From assembly GCA_029204225.1 (NCBI GenBank), contig CM055109.1, positions 37,420,991-37,484,990 of the forward strand: a DNA stretch of 64,000 nucleotides. The letters run 5' to 3'. The position numbers were made by a program, and so were the translations under genes. The notes below the pieces were generated by a model, which worked only from the letters and a program-made list of their open reading frames with translations, ran no database searches and was not told where the DNA came from. Origin of the DNA: Diphasiastrum complanatum (Eukaryota; Streptophyta; Lycopodiopsida; Lycopodiales; Lycopodiaceae). How positions within the stretch are numbered: the first letter of the stretch is position 1; every line of letters begins with the position of its first letter. This document shows, piece after piece, positions 1-8,433 of the stretch.

Positions 1-695
1 AATCTCGTCCTTGGTGACTTGGACGACACTGTTCTCACCCTACCTGACCAACAGTTTTTCCTTCTTCTTTTGAATGTTGTCCTTCGATTCTAACAGCCTT
101 GCAAGCATCCACCCTAATCTTTCTACGACTCTCTGATTCATTGCCTCCACCTCAGTCATATATCCCGGAGGAGAAAGAGCAGCGTGGGACACACTGTCCT
201 CACCTCCGAACTTGATGGAGTGCTCTCTCTTGCCTCTAACTCCTGTTTGCCCACTCTGAGTGGGGCCATTAGCCCTATTCCAATTTTCCAATTTTTTCTG
301 TAGGCCATCCTACTTGCTGCTGCACATTACAATCACATTCTCGCCAAATCTCGCCCATGCTATCTTGTGAGAGGCATGGTCCAATTTGGCGGCCTTGCAG
401 TGCTCAAAGGCATAGCATTTGGCGGATCTGGTTGTGATGTCACCGCAGGATGGAGCCGTCTGGTACACTTTGTGGAATAGCAAACGACAGTCATCCACAA
501 CCTGTGAATGCAGCTAGTTAAGATATATCTTAACATTTTTTTTGTATCCCAGCCTGAACACCGTCAGCCATTGACTGTCTGGCATATCAGTGTCTAGCAG
601 GTTTTTGCCAGCTTGTCGTCCAGGCTCAAGCCATACTCTTCATGAAGCTCCTCGGCTGAGTAGCAGAATCTCCGCAGGATCGGGTACTCATCCAT
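1..695 (-). pseudogene. Decayed multi-exon gene, unknown function
   Basis: Reading leftward, an ATG at 695 opens about 33 codons (beginning MDEYPILRRFCYSAEEL) that stop at a TAG at 594-596. One frame over, coding continues as LDTDMPDSQWLTVFRLGYKK, so a small frameshift sits near 600. A GT at about 528 and an AG just before 499 could bound a short intron, after which a long frame (MDDCRLLFHKVYQ...) runs to the window edge, broken only by in-frame TAGs at 307-309 and 40-42. The composition is protein-like and includes an NRANGPTQSGQTG stretch faintly like the N-R-A...T-G pattern of plant En/Spm (Ptta) transposases, but this is too weak for a family call. It lies beside the GTACCAAA array and continues beyond the left edge. 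Confidence 0.45.
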
Positions 696-779
696 TTTGT
701 TTTTTCCTTCAAAACAAATTGTTAATTTTAACACAAACTGTTCACTGTAAATCCTCACATAGAAAGTACCAAATAACCA

Positions 780-1510
780 AATAAAGTACCAAAAGAAGCT
801 ACCATAAGTAGCTTTTTAAAACTAAAAGCTATGTAGACAAACCTGCTAAAGTACAAAAGCAGCTTAAGTTCCAAAAGTACTAAATTAAGGACCAAAATTT
901 GCTGATTACTACTAAAGTACCAGCTAAGGGTAAAAGTACCAAAAGTAGGAAAAGTACCAAAGTACCAAAATTAGTACTACTTAAGTACCAGATGTAGCTA
1001 AAGAAATATTTAAGTACTAAATTAAGGACCAAAATCTGTTGATTACTACCAAAGTACCAGCTAAGTACAAAAGTACTAAAAGTACCAAAAGCAGAAAAAA
1101 TACCAAAGTACCAAAATCAGTAAAATTACCAAGATTAGTATTACTTAAGTACCAGATGCAGCTAAAGAAATATTTAAGCACCAAAAACAAATAAAGTACC
1201 TAGCTAAGTAAGCATCAAAATAAGATAAAGTACCAAAGTTCAAATCTAAGTACCAAAAGCAGCCAAGTCCTACTTAAGTACCAAAAGCAGCTAAAGTATC
1301 ATCCTAACCCTAAACTCTCAAAGCAATTACAATACCAGGGTAAATAACTACCAAACTCAGATAAAGTACAAAAGCAGTTGATTACTACCAGAACTACCAA
1401 TTCAAGTACCAAAAGTAGCTAAAGTACTACTTAAGTACAAAAATTAGCTAAAGTACCAAATTAAGTACCTAAAGTACCAAAGTACCAGCTAAGTAGCAAA
1501 GTTCCAATTA
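780..1510. repeat. GTACCAAA-rich tandem array
   Basis: The motif AAGTACCAAAA and close variants recur dozens of times, nearly all in the same orientation. A larger unit is visible inside: a block starting at 877 (gtactaaattaagg) repeats at 1014, period about 137 bp, stretching to about 164 bp at its far end because the second copy carries a 27-bp gain. The array sits just upstream of the decayed minus-strand gene. Similar motifs reappear at 32150-32880 and 33900-34240. It could be subterminal repeats of a DNA transposon or a simple degenerate satellite. Confidence 0.8.
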
Positions 1511-2399
1511 CTCTCCACTAGAGCACAATTGAGCAGACCCTAAGAGTATAGAAAGCCAACATTGTTCTCTTCAATATTATGTAGAAGAGCCCATGATGGT
1601 ATTTAATAGATACAAAAACTTGTTGTCCATACAATGATAGCATAACATTCATAATTATAGAAATAATGTTTCTATGGTAGATGTAAAGCCAAGCATATCT
1701 CAACAACAATGTAGTTTGGAAATGCACAAGTAGAGCATCATCTCTACCAGCGTGAAAAATACAATAATGGCATGTGGAAAGCCAACAGTTTATTCATTCA
1801 TTCATGTGCAGATAGAACGTCAATGTCCATCACTCAGACAACTTGCATATCGAGGTCATTACGGCATACATGGGAACATGACATGGTTGTTATGCACAAA
1901 TCTAGTGCACTTCCGTCTATTTGCCAGAAGAACTATGCATAATCAGTTTTGCTGACATTTATTGAATGCATGCCTTAATAGTTGTAGCTTGAGATATTAA
2001 AAAAAATTGCCTAGAAATAACTCGGTACAGTACATAAGAGTCTTTAAAGAACTCGAGTTAATAAAAAATACATGATTTTGAGCAACATAGTATTGCTATA
2101 TAATACTTGGTTATGTTAATGTTAGATTGTTGACGTGTGATTTGATGCTTTAAAATAACTTACAACGCGATGACATTTGTTTTGGGATTTTGACCTAAAA
2201 TAGAATATTTTATTATTTTTTAAATTACCTATTTTTAGCCCAAATTCATAGTTTTTAATGAGTCAATCTCCAGATTATACAAAAGAAATGTACCAAAAAA
2301 TGCATTTTCACAACAGATCACGACACATTTTTTTTTACAAATTTGATAAAACCATCATGTAATAAAAATAAAATGACATTTGGAGGCAACACATGATTT

Positions 2400-2402
<3 letters not shown>
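1511..2402. other. No gene recognised
   Basis: AT-rich DNA with frequent stops in all frames. No retroelement motif, RNA gene or repeat was recognised. Confidence 0.6.

Positions 2403-2453
<51 letters not shown>
2403..2453. repeat. (GA)n microsatellite
   Basis: An uninterrupted GA dinucleotide run of about 25 units. It abuts the 25-bp inverted repeat described next. Confidence 0.95.
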
Positions 2454-2456
<3 letters not shown>

Positions 2457-2537
2457 TCTCTTTCTTTCATTCTTGTGAATTTTTGTGGGAGCTTAGAGCT
2501 AAAGAAAGTGAACAAGAATGAAAGAAAGAGACTACTC
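2451..2537. repeat. Perfect 25-bp inverted repeat
   Basis: Bases 2451-2475 (gagtagtctctttctttcat and the next five bases) are the exact reverse complement of 2513-2537, with a 37-base loop. Inside the loop, tgtgggagcttagag (2484-2498) is also nearly complementary to 2533-2547, so the right arm can pair with two different left segments. No terminal-repeat or target-duplication signature is visible. It may be a templated inverted duplication at the microsatellite edge. Confidence 0.85.
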
Positions 2538-2588
2538 TAAGCTCTCACAGACTATTGCTTGTCAAACATTATCATTAGATCATACATC

Positions 2589-2888
2589 ATGGCTTCCAGT
2601 CAATCAAGGAAGCCAAAGAATCAACTCGCTTCCATTGTTGCACACATCAAAGACTTCAATGAGCATTGCGTGCTTACGACATTTTCAACTTTTGATTGAG
2701 TTTACATGCAACTCTTTGGAAAAGGAACTCACAAGGTTGCAAAGAGGAAACAAAACATCCAAAACTACCTTTGGATTCACAAATACCTTGCCAGAGTGCA
2801 ACATGTGTACATGTGTCGAGATATTTTATTGGATGTGGTAGTTGCTAATAGAAGCATACAGTCACATTTTAAGTTTTACCTCTATTAA
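2589..2888 (+). pseudogene. Possible decayed ORF, unknown
   Basis: One frame opens at ATG 2589 (MASSQSRKPKNQLASIVAHI), meets a TGA at 2697-2699, and stays open to 2888 (MQLFGKGTHKVAKRKQNI...). The basic, lysine-rich composition is plausible for a nucleic-acid-binding protein, but no domain is recognised and the length, about 100 codons, could be chance. Confidence 0.25.
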
Positions 2889-3729
2889 TCTCATACACAT
2901 ATCATGTTGATATTATTATAACAACTTAATAGTGGTAAAAATATGACTTTTAGGATTTTTGTAGATGTCTTTCCTTCAAATAGCTTTGGCTGACAAAACT
3001 TAAAGTCATTTACAGGAAAATTCTCCACCATACATGCAAAGTATGGAGAAATCTTAATACTCGGTGGGTTAATTCTTCTGTTCTTATCAATATAGGCATC
3101 TACTTTTACGATCACATGTATGAAGTTCAAAACTTGGCCCATGGCAAATTAGTGCCACTTTATGAGCCTACAATCAATTCTCATGAGTGGCCCTATGTTG
3201 ACTGGTTCACTATCAAATTAATCAAGTTCATAAACAATTCATTGATTCTAGATATCATACTAAAATGCAAGAATGTGACTAGATTAAGGATAGAACTCTT
3301 AAAAATCAATCAAACCTTATGAAATGGGTTCATTACATCTTGCATGTGTGAAGCTACTATAAAATATCATTCACATGCATAAGTTACAAGAAATCACTCA
3401 TTAAGATTGAATACACAAAGCATAGATGATCTACTCAAAGGATAGAGGTCAAAAATCAATGTTCTTCATTGTTATTTTGATCAAAATGATGGATGTACAT
3501 ATATAATGACACCATCTCGATTTTCCAGCCTTCTCCCTAGATTTTTGCATTGATCGTCATTCCTAGCAAATATTCATAGTGTTACACAAGACATAAATTC
3601 AATTGACATTGTCTACAGTTTTTAGTCATGACTTTATAGGTCGAAAAATGTTGATTGACATTTGTTAAAAGCCGAAAAGGAAGGCCCGTGTCAAAGTCAA
3701 ATGTCGATTGGCATTTACTCTTTTTTTTT
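2889..3729. other. No gene recognised
   Basis: AT-rich DNA. A 68-codon frame at 3116-3322 (+) has no recognisable domain and no supporting context. Nothing else was found. Confidence 0.55.
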
Positions 3730-3925
3730 GTGTGAAATGTTCGTGTAGACAACCAGTGACGAGCTGCCACATTGCACATTCTGTCAAAAATGTTATGTGC
3801 TATGTGTCAATTTCTTTTACTGGTTGTCCATGTGAGAGTTGTTGTAGGAAGTCCCAAAAAAAAAGTATACTTATAAATTTATATAAAAATTGTGTTCTAG
3901 AGGTGCCTCCAAAGTACAAAGAAAA
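3730..3925. repeat. Dispersed repeat, copy 1, with hairpin
   Basis: Block one (about 3730-3785, containing gacgagctgccaca) and block two (3896-3925, containing aggtgcctccaaagtacaaa) match blocks at 51642-51700 and 51823-51856 in the same order and at similar spacing, and both copies follow a T-rich run. In this copy gacaaccagt (3748-3757) pairs with actggttgtc (3819-3828), and the intervening arms are partly complementary. It may be a MITE or SINE-like family. No ends or target duplications could be defined. Confidence 0.55.
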
Positions 3926-3950
3926 AACATAGATAAGTGATGTTGCGTGC

Positions 3951-4061
3951 GCGCGAGAGAGAGAGAGAAACAAGAGGGAGGTCATTGAGAGAAATACATC
4001 ATTGCTTTTGTGTGTGTGTGTGTGAGAGAGAGAGAGTGTGTGTGTGTGTGTGTGTGTGTGT

Positions 4062-4103
<42 letters not shown>
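3951..4103. repeat. Compound GA/GT microsatellite
   Basis: GA run at 3954-3968, then alternating (TG)n and (AG)n blocks from 4009 to 4103. It lies 250 bp downstream of the UGT stop codon. Confidence 0.9.
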
Positions 4104-4107
<4 letters not shown>

Positions 4108-4351
4108 CATAGGTCATTCACATTCACCAAGATGAGAGAAAGATATGTTCACGAGAGCTGACACTAACGAGCATTGTGTTAACGCAGACAATCAAGTGGG
4201 GGAATAACCCGTTACACTAGAAACATGGTGAGATGACGTTCTAAAATGTGACATAAAGGCGGCAGCCATTCTTCTAAGAATCGCAGTTACAGATTTTTGA
4301 GAATGCTGTATTTCATCCTACAACTTAGCGCAATTGACTGGTGTTAAAAGT

Positions 4352-4357
4352 TTTATT
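4352..4357 (-). terminator. AATAAA polyadenylation signal of the UGT
   Basis: On the minus strand AATAAA begins at the last base of the TGA stop codon (4357-4359). A canonical signal this close to the stop implies a short 3' UTR. No other AATAAA was sought further out, so this is a candidate only. Confidence 0.45.
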
Positions 4358-5919
4358 CATTTGGAGCCTGAATCAAAAATCTCATGCACAAATGCGTCAA
4401 GATTTTCATATGACGACCCGCCTTTCTTTACTGACCTTCTTATAACATCCTTCAGTTGAGCACAACTCTTCTTCACTTCAACACCTTCCTCTCCCCCCAT
4501 CAGAAGTCTAATAACTCTTTCTATCTGTTTCCTTCCAAGAATTAGCTCATTTTCATCTTTCTGAAGTTCTAGGCCAATCCTCAACTGGTCAACAATCATC
4601 CTGCAGTTCAAACGTTGCTCTGCAAATTGAGGATATGCAATCAAAGGAACTCCGAATGATATGCTCTCAAGTATTGAGTTCCAGCCACAGTGAGTAAGGA
4701 AGCCGCCCACAGAAGGATGAGAAAGAATGAGTAATTGGGGAGCCCAGGGAGAAACGATGAAGCAGCGGTCGTTCAAACGAGATTGAAAACCTTCCGGAAG
4801 TAAAGTAGAGAGGGGAAAGGATGAGCTGGTACATGGGGGCCGTCTCAACACCCAAAGAAAAGCGCAGGAGCTAGCTTCTAGCCCCAAAGCGAGTTCATGT
4901 ATCTCCTCAGTGGAAGGAATATGTATACTACCAAATGACACATACAGAACTGATCTGGCAGTCTTGGAGCTGAGCCATCTCAAGCATTCTATATCATGTT
5001 CTTGTTTTCCACTTTGGCTATGTGGAAAGGAGAGATCGTTCAAGATTTGGATTGGAAGCACTGGCCCCACACTTAGAACTTTACGCTTTACCTCATGAAA
5101 ATTATCCTTCAATTGGAGGGCATAATTGATAGCATTTGTCTCCATTTCATAAGTGGTGTTTATCAGAATAGTTGAAGCCTCTATCAATCTAAATCCGGAA
5201 TCGAATATTGCCTGCTGTAAGGGTTTTTTTAGTTTTTCATGCAGGAACACAGGTAAATCCTTATTCCAGAAAGGGGAAAGGCCAGGTAGGGTTATGAGAT
5301 GAGGCTCAGCTGAAGATACCAGAGGAACGTGTCCCTGAGAGATCAAAAGAGGGAGGCTGAGCATAACTGAGAGAGAAGATGCAGAGCAAGGAAAGAATAC
5401 GTAGTGACTTAGATGGGATGTGGCAGCCACGTCGCGCACCCAGGGAAGAAAAACATCACTTACGACGGAAGATGGAGCTGCAAAATCCTGTGCCTGCGCT
5501 CCTGGTGCTGCACCACCAGCTTGCAGTTCTTGCAGCAGCTGCACGAACTGATCTTTCATGTCAATTGCCACTTCCATCAGCCACTCAGAGATGCCGATGC
5601 CCTCATCGATGCCCACGTCTCTTAGCGGCACCCTTTCTGGCAAACCCACCAGGCGAATGAGAGGACCAAGATCTGAAGCAGTGTGAGTATATTTTCGTTG
5701 CAATCTAGAGATGCGGTGTTGAGCACAGACATATGTGACGACCACACCTTTGGAAGCCAGTAATTTGGCAAGGCTGAGTAAGGCAAGAACATGGCCTTGA
5801 GAAGGAAAAGCAAGAAGTAGCACATGGGGAGGGGACGTAGTCGGAAGGGGAGAGGAAGGTAGAGTGTGAAAAGACGACGGTGCAATGGAGGAGGAGGAGG
5901 AGGAGGAGGAGGAATCCAT
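4357..5919 (-). CDS. Family-1 UDP-glycosyltransferase (UGT), intronless
   Basis: Transfers a sugar, probably glucose from UDP-glucose, to a small acceptor in the cytosol; the acceptor cannot be read from sequence. From the ATG at 5919 the protein is 520 residues, slightly longer than the usual 450-500 because of a Ser/Pro-rich lead of about 30 residues with nine consecutive Ser encoded by a TCC microsatellite. FPSQGH at 38-43 places the catalytic His at 43, and SDVFLPW near 155 supplies the partner Asp. The PSPG box spans Trp392 to Gln435, exactly 44 residues, with HCGWNS at 410-415; the final Gln favours UDP-glucose. The frame stays open to 6114, but the upstream part is Pro/Arg-rich and comes from GC-rich repeat DNA, so 5919 is the better start. 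No frameshift or stop breaks it. It is the only intact host gene seen; the subfamily is not assignable, zeatin-O-glucosyltransferase-like being one possibility. Confidence 0.93.
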   Translation of the reverse strand: MDSSSSSSSSSIAPSSFHTLPSSPLPTTSPPHVLLLAFPSQGHVLALLSLAKLLASKGVVVTYVCAQHRISRLQRKYTHTASDLGPLIRLVGLPERVPLRDVGIDEGIGISEWLMEVAIDMKDQFVQLLQELQAGGAAPGAQAQDFAAPSSVVSDVFLPWVRDVAATSHLSHYVFFPCSASSLSVMLSLPLLISQGHVPLVSSAEPHLITLPGLSPFWNKDLPVFLHEKLKKPLQQAIFDSGFRLIEASTILINTTYEMETNAINYALQLKDNFHEVKRKVLSVGPVLPIQILNDLSFPHSQSGKQEHDIECLRWLSSKTARSVLYVSFGSIHIPSTEEIHELALGLEASSCAFLWVLRRPPCTSSSFPLSTLLPEGFQSRLNDRCFIVSPWAPQLLILSHPSVGGFLTHCGWNSILESISFGVPLIAYPQFAEQRLNCRMIVDQLRIGLELQKDENELILGRKQIERVIRLLMGGEEGVEVKKSCAQLKDVIRRSVKKGGSSYENLDAFVHEIFDSGSK

Positions 5920-5952
5920 AGCGCTGGGAAATACAAAAGCTACAAGGCCCAT

Positions 5953-5963
5953 ACATATATTAT
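5953..5963 (-). promoter_or_regulatory. TATA-like element upstream of the UGT
   Basis: The minus strand reads TAATATATG about 35 bp upstream of the chosen ATG. If used, the 5' UTR would be only a few bases, so the true promoter may lie elsewhere. Confidence 0.25.
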
Positions 5964-5997
5964 CCTTTTCGTGCGCGGAAAATTTTGGCGGGCGGCC

Positions 5998-6099
5998 GGG
6001 CTGCGGTCCCGGGCAGCCTGTCGCTGGCGCCAGGCAAGGCCGGCTGGGGCGCCTGTGGGTGGCACCAGAAGGGGCGGCGCCGGGCTGCAGTCCCGGGCA
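5998..6099. repeat. GC-rich direct repeat upstream of the UGT
   Basis: gggctgcggtcccgggca (5998) recurs as gggctgcagtcccgggca (6082), 84 bp apart, in a block with several GGCGCC palindromes. The block is far more GC-rich than its surroundings. Similar GGCGCC clusters open the two solo LTRs (6440-6510, 8573-8640), but no extended match to them was seen. Confidence 0.6.
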
Positions 6100-6299
6100 C
6101 ACACACTCACACATGCAAGGAACTATGCAACTATGTCAATGAAATTATTGATGACTTCTTTTTCCTCACCAAATTGCCTTTTGAAACATGAGAAGAAAAA
6201 TTACATAGTCTCATTTTATATCCAAATAATCTTGCCTCATCTCAAATACAAATCTCCTTCTCACAAAGGAGAAAGAACAAAATCATGTCATTTTTTAGG

Positions 6300-6402
6300 C
6301 ATCATAACCAACGGGGTTGGCTTAGTTGGTTAGCTTCACATCCAAAGTTTTTTTTGACTTAGGTTCGAGCTTTCCCTTGGAAACCAAGAAGCATTTTTTA
6401 GG
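6300..6402 (+). mobile_element. tRNA-derived SINE-like sequence
   Basis: An RNA polymerase III type-2 promoter is visible: A box tggcttagttgg at 6318-6329, matching TRGYNNARNNGG, and a B-box-like ggttcgagctt at 6362-6372, two mismatches from consensus, with 32 bases between them as in a tRNA gene. No clean cloverleaf can be drawn, so it is not called a tRNA. The A-box head recurs at 7614-7645. A degraded tRNA pseudogene is the alternative. Confidence 0.5.
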
Positions 6403-6407
6403 CATCC

Positions 6408-7608
6408 TGTTGTAAAGCTACCTTTACAGCTTTAATTCCGGCGCCATTGGCGCCAGCTATGTCCCCGGCGCCAGCAACGCCCATGTTGTTCCCGGCGCCA
6501 CTGTGACGCCAAGTTCCTATGGCTGAAAATCTTTGATCGGTTCTAGCGGAGTCCAGAGAGCTCAGATTGATGTGCAATCACCTCACACGATCTAGGCATG
6601 ATTAAAAGAAGCCTGAGAATCAATAAAATCTAGAGAGAGAAAATGACTTTCTTGAAAGACAAAATTCTAGAGAGAGAAAAACGTGCTTTACTAGCTTGGG
6701 TAGAGTGCTTGGTATGAGAGGGGGTGCCGAATCACACCCATACTATAGGAGAGTGCGGGTTGCGACTCAGGACGAGCTCCAACCAAGTCTCAGCCTCCCT
6801 TGCTGGAATGTTGTCATGGCTCTCGCCTTGGCATGCTAGCGCCCCGGAGACTAGGGTCGGTCACACACTTGAAATGTAACCTTCTCAGATTAATCAATAA
6901 AGTGAGATTTTCCTCAAACTGACTTTGATTACCTTCTGGGTTTCAGTGTTCGGTAAAAGCGCCAGTTGTAAGGCCGCTTCCAAATTTTTAAGTTGGCACA
7001 TAGTTGAGGGTCGTATCCCGGGACGCCAGCGGTATGCCGTCGGGACCATTCGGTCCGTGGTGCCAGCGGTATGCTGTCGGGACCATTTGGTCCAAGAACT
7101 GGTTGTTTCCATATCTGTCGCGGCTTGTGGTTCTGAGTGTTCCTTGCATGAACGTGAATGGGTTAAGCTCTTGGAGAACGGGCTCTAACCTGTCGGCTGA
7201 GTTGGATGGCTTGCTTGGGTGGAAGTTACCTGTTTATGGCTGTCCAGTCTGGCGTGGTGCCAGGTTGGCTTCCAGCGCTCGTGACGAAGCTTTCAGTTGC
7301 TTAAGTCTGATGTAAGTCAGATCGCTTGCTTGGAATGGATGTTACTCGTTTGTAACGAAGCTTAGAGTTGGTCAAGTTTGATGTATGTCGGGCGGCTTGC
7401 TTGGAGGGAAGTCACTCACATCGGGACCCCCGATCTGGCATGGCGCCAAGTTGGATCTCAATGTTGAATTTCGAAACTTCAAGTTGGTTAAGTCTGATCG
7501 TTGTTGGCAAGTTGGCTGCTTGTATGTCAAGTGGGTTTGGATGGCAAGAGTTGAAGGCTGGGAAGCTAAGTCGTGGTTCCCGGCTCCCTTTGGGATGCCT
7601 GCGCTACA
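6408..7608. mobile_element. Solo LTR 1 (1.2 kb family)
   Basis: A 1201-bp sequence starts TGTTGTA, ends CTACA, and is flanked by the 5-bp direct repeat catcc (6403-6407 and 7609-7613), the hallmark of LTR-retrotransposon integration. It closely matches 8542-9758 along its whole length. With no internal region between LTRs it is a solo LTR, normally left by recombination between the two LTRs of one element. Its first 100 bases hold four GGCGCC palindromes. No protein is encoded; short frames in it are not genes. Confidence 0.92.
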
Positions 7609-7613
7609 CATCC

Positions 7614-7660
7614 TAACCCAAGGGGTTGGCTTAGTTGGTTAGCTTGTGGATGCAAATTGC
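7614..7660 (+). repeat. Second SINE-like head
   Basis: ggggttggcttagttggtta (7622-7641) repeats the A-box segment at 6313-6332. Removing solo LTR 1 would leave the two heads about 100 bp apart in tandem, separated by the B box and a gcattttttaggcatc linker. No B box follows this copy. Confidence 0.5.
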
Positions 7661-7724
7661 CTTTTGAAAAATTAGAAAGAACTGAATAGTGTCATTTTTT
7701 AGGCACATGATTATGGAAGTGCTC

Positions 7725-8432
7725 TCACATTGTCGTCCATTCAAGCATTAACCATATTATATCACACACGTGGTGCTTGCATTAGGCCATAGAGCACCTT
7801 CTTAAAATGACAAATTTTATGCTCCTATCATTTCTCAACAGGTCAATCAGGTTGATACATACACACCACTTCTTCTAAAGTACCATTAAGAAAGGTAGTT
7901 TTTAAATCCATCCGATGTAATGGCCATTCAAATTGAGAAGCTAGAGCTACAAGAAGGTGTAAGGTGTTCCACTTACAAACATGTGCAAAGGTCTCCTCAT
8001 AGGTCTCTGAGTGTAGTCTTTGATCACCAACCTTGCCTCGTGCTTTGAGATGCTTCCATCTACATATACCTCGTTCTATACACTCATTTACAACCAATGG
8101 GCTTCTTGTCAGTCGACCAAATTCCATGTATCGTATTTGGTGATCAAATCAATGTCATTTTACATAGCCTTTATCCATATGTCCTCATCGTTACCTTCTT
8201 CAGAAGTTCAAGATTCTTTGTTTGCAATGATATCTGAAAAAAGAGTGTAATTTGCTTCATACCTTTCAAGATGTATCTTCTCTCTGATTGATGTTTGTAG
8301 CTCTCTCTGAATAGATTATTTTGTATGGTCATCCGTTTCACAACTCTCCATCAATCGTTCATACCACTTTCAAAAGTTTCTAATAGGTGAAAATGTGTCC
8401 CATGGTACATATTTCTCCTTGTGATTTTCACC
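7725..8432 (-). pseudogene. Copia pol fragment (linker and RT start)
   Basis: Leftward translation gives the integrase-RT linker (PWDTFSP), then the RT start with a CKWNTLHLLVALASQFEWPLH stretch, the FLNGTLEE motif, and a decayed LYGLMQAP motif near 7740. It matches the Copia-B and Copia-2 family in this window, in opposite orientation. Frameshifts and stops are frequent. Its right end abuts the truncated LTR of Copia-1 at about 8434. Confidence 0.85.
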
Positions 8433-8433
8433 T

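Noticed and set aside
780-1510. CRISPR-like array
   Set aside because: Repeats are short, degenerate and without regular unique spacers, and this is a plant nuclear sequence.
3800-4161. Ser/Leu/His-rich and Arg/Glu/Val-rich ORFs over the GA/GT microsatellite
   Set aside because: Open only because dinucleotide repeats lack stops; mirrored on both strands.
5920-6114. UGT start at 6114 (585 residues)
   Set aside because: The extra 65 residues are Pro/Arg/Gly-rich, come from a GC-rich direct repeat, and lie outside the normal family N-terminus.
6318-6380. A functional tRNA gene
   Set aside because: A and B boxes are present but no acceptor, D, anticodon and T stems can be paired convincingly.
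6894-7642. Several 70-100 codon ORFs in the solo LTR, repeated at 9447-9786
   Set aside because: They lie inside a non-coding LTR, overlap in several frames and lack domains; their conservation between copies reflects recent common origin of the LTRs.
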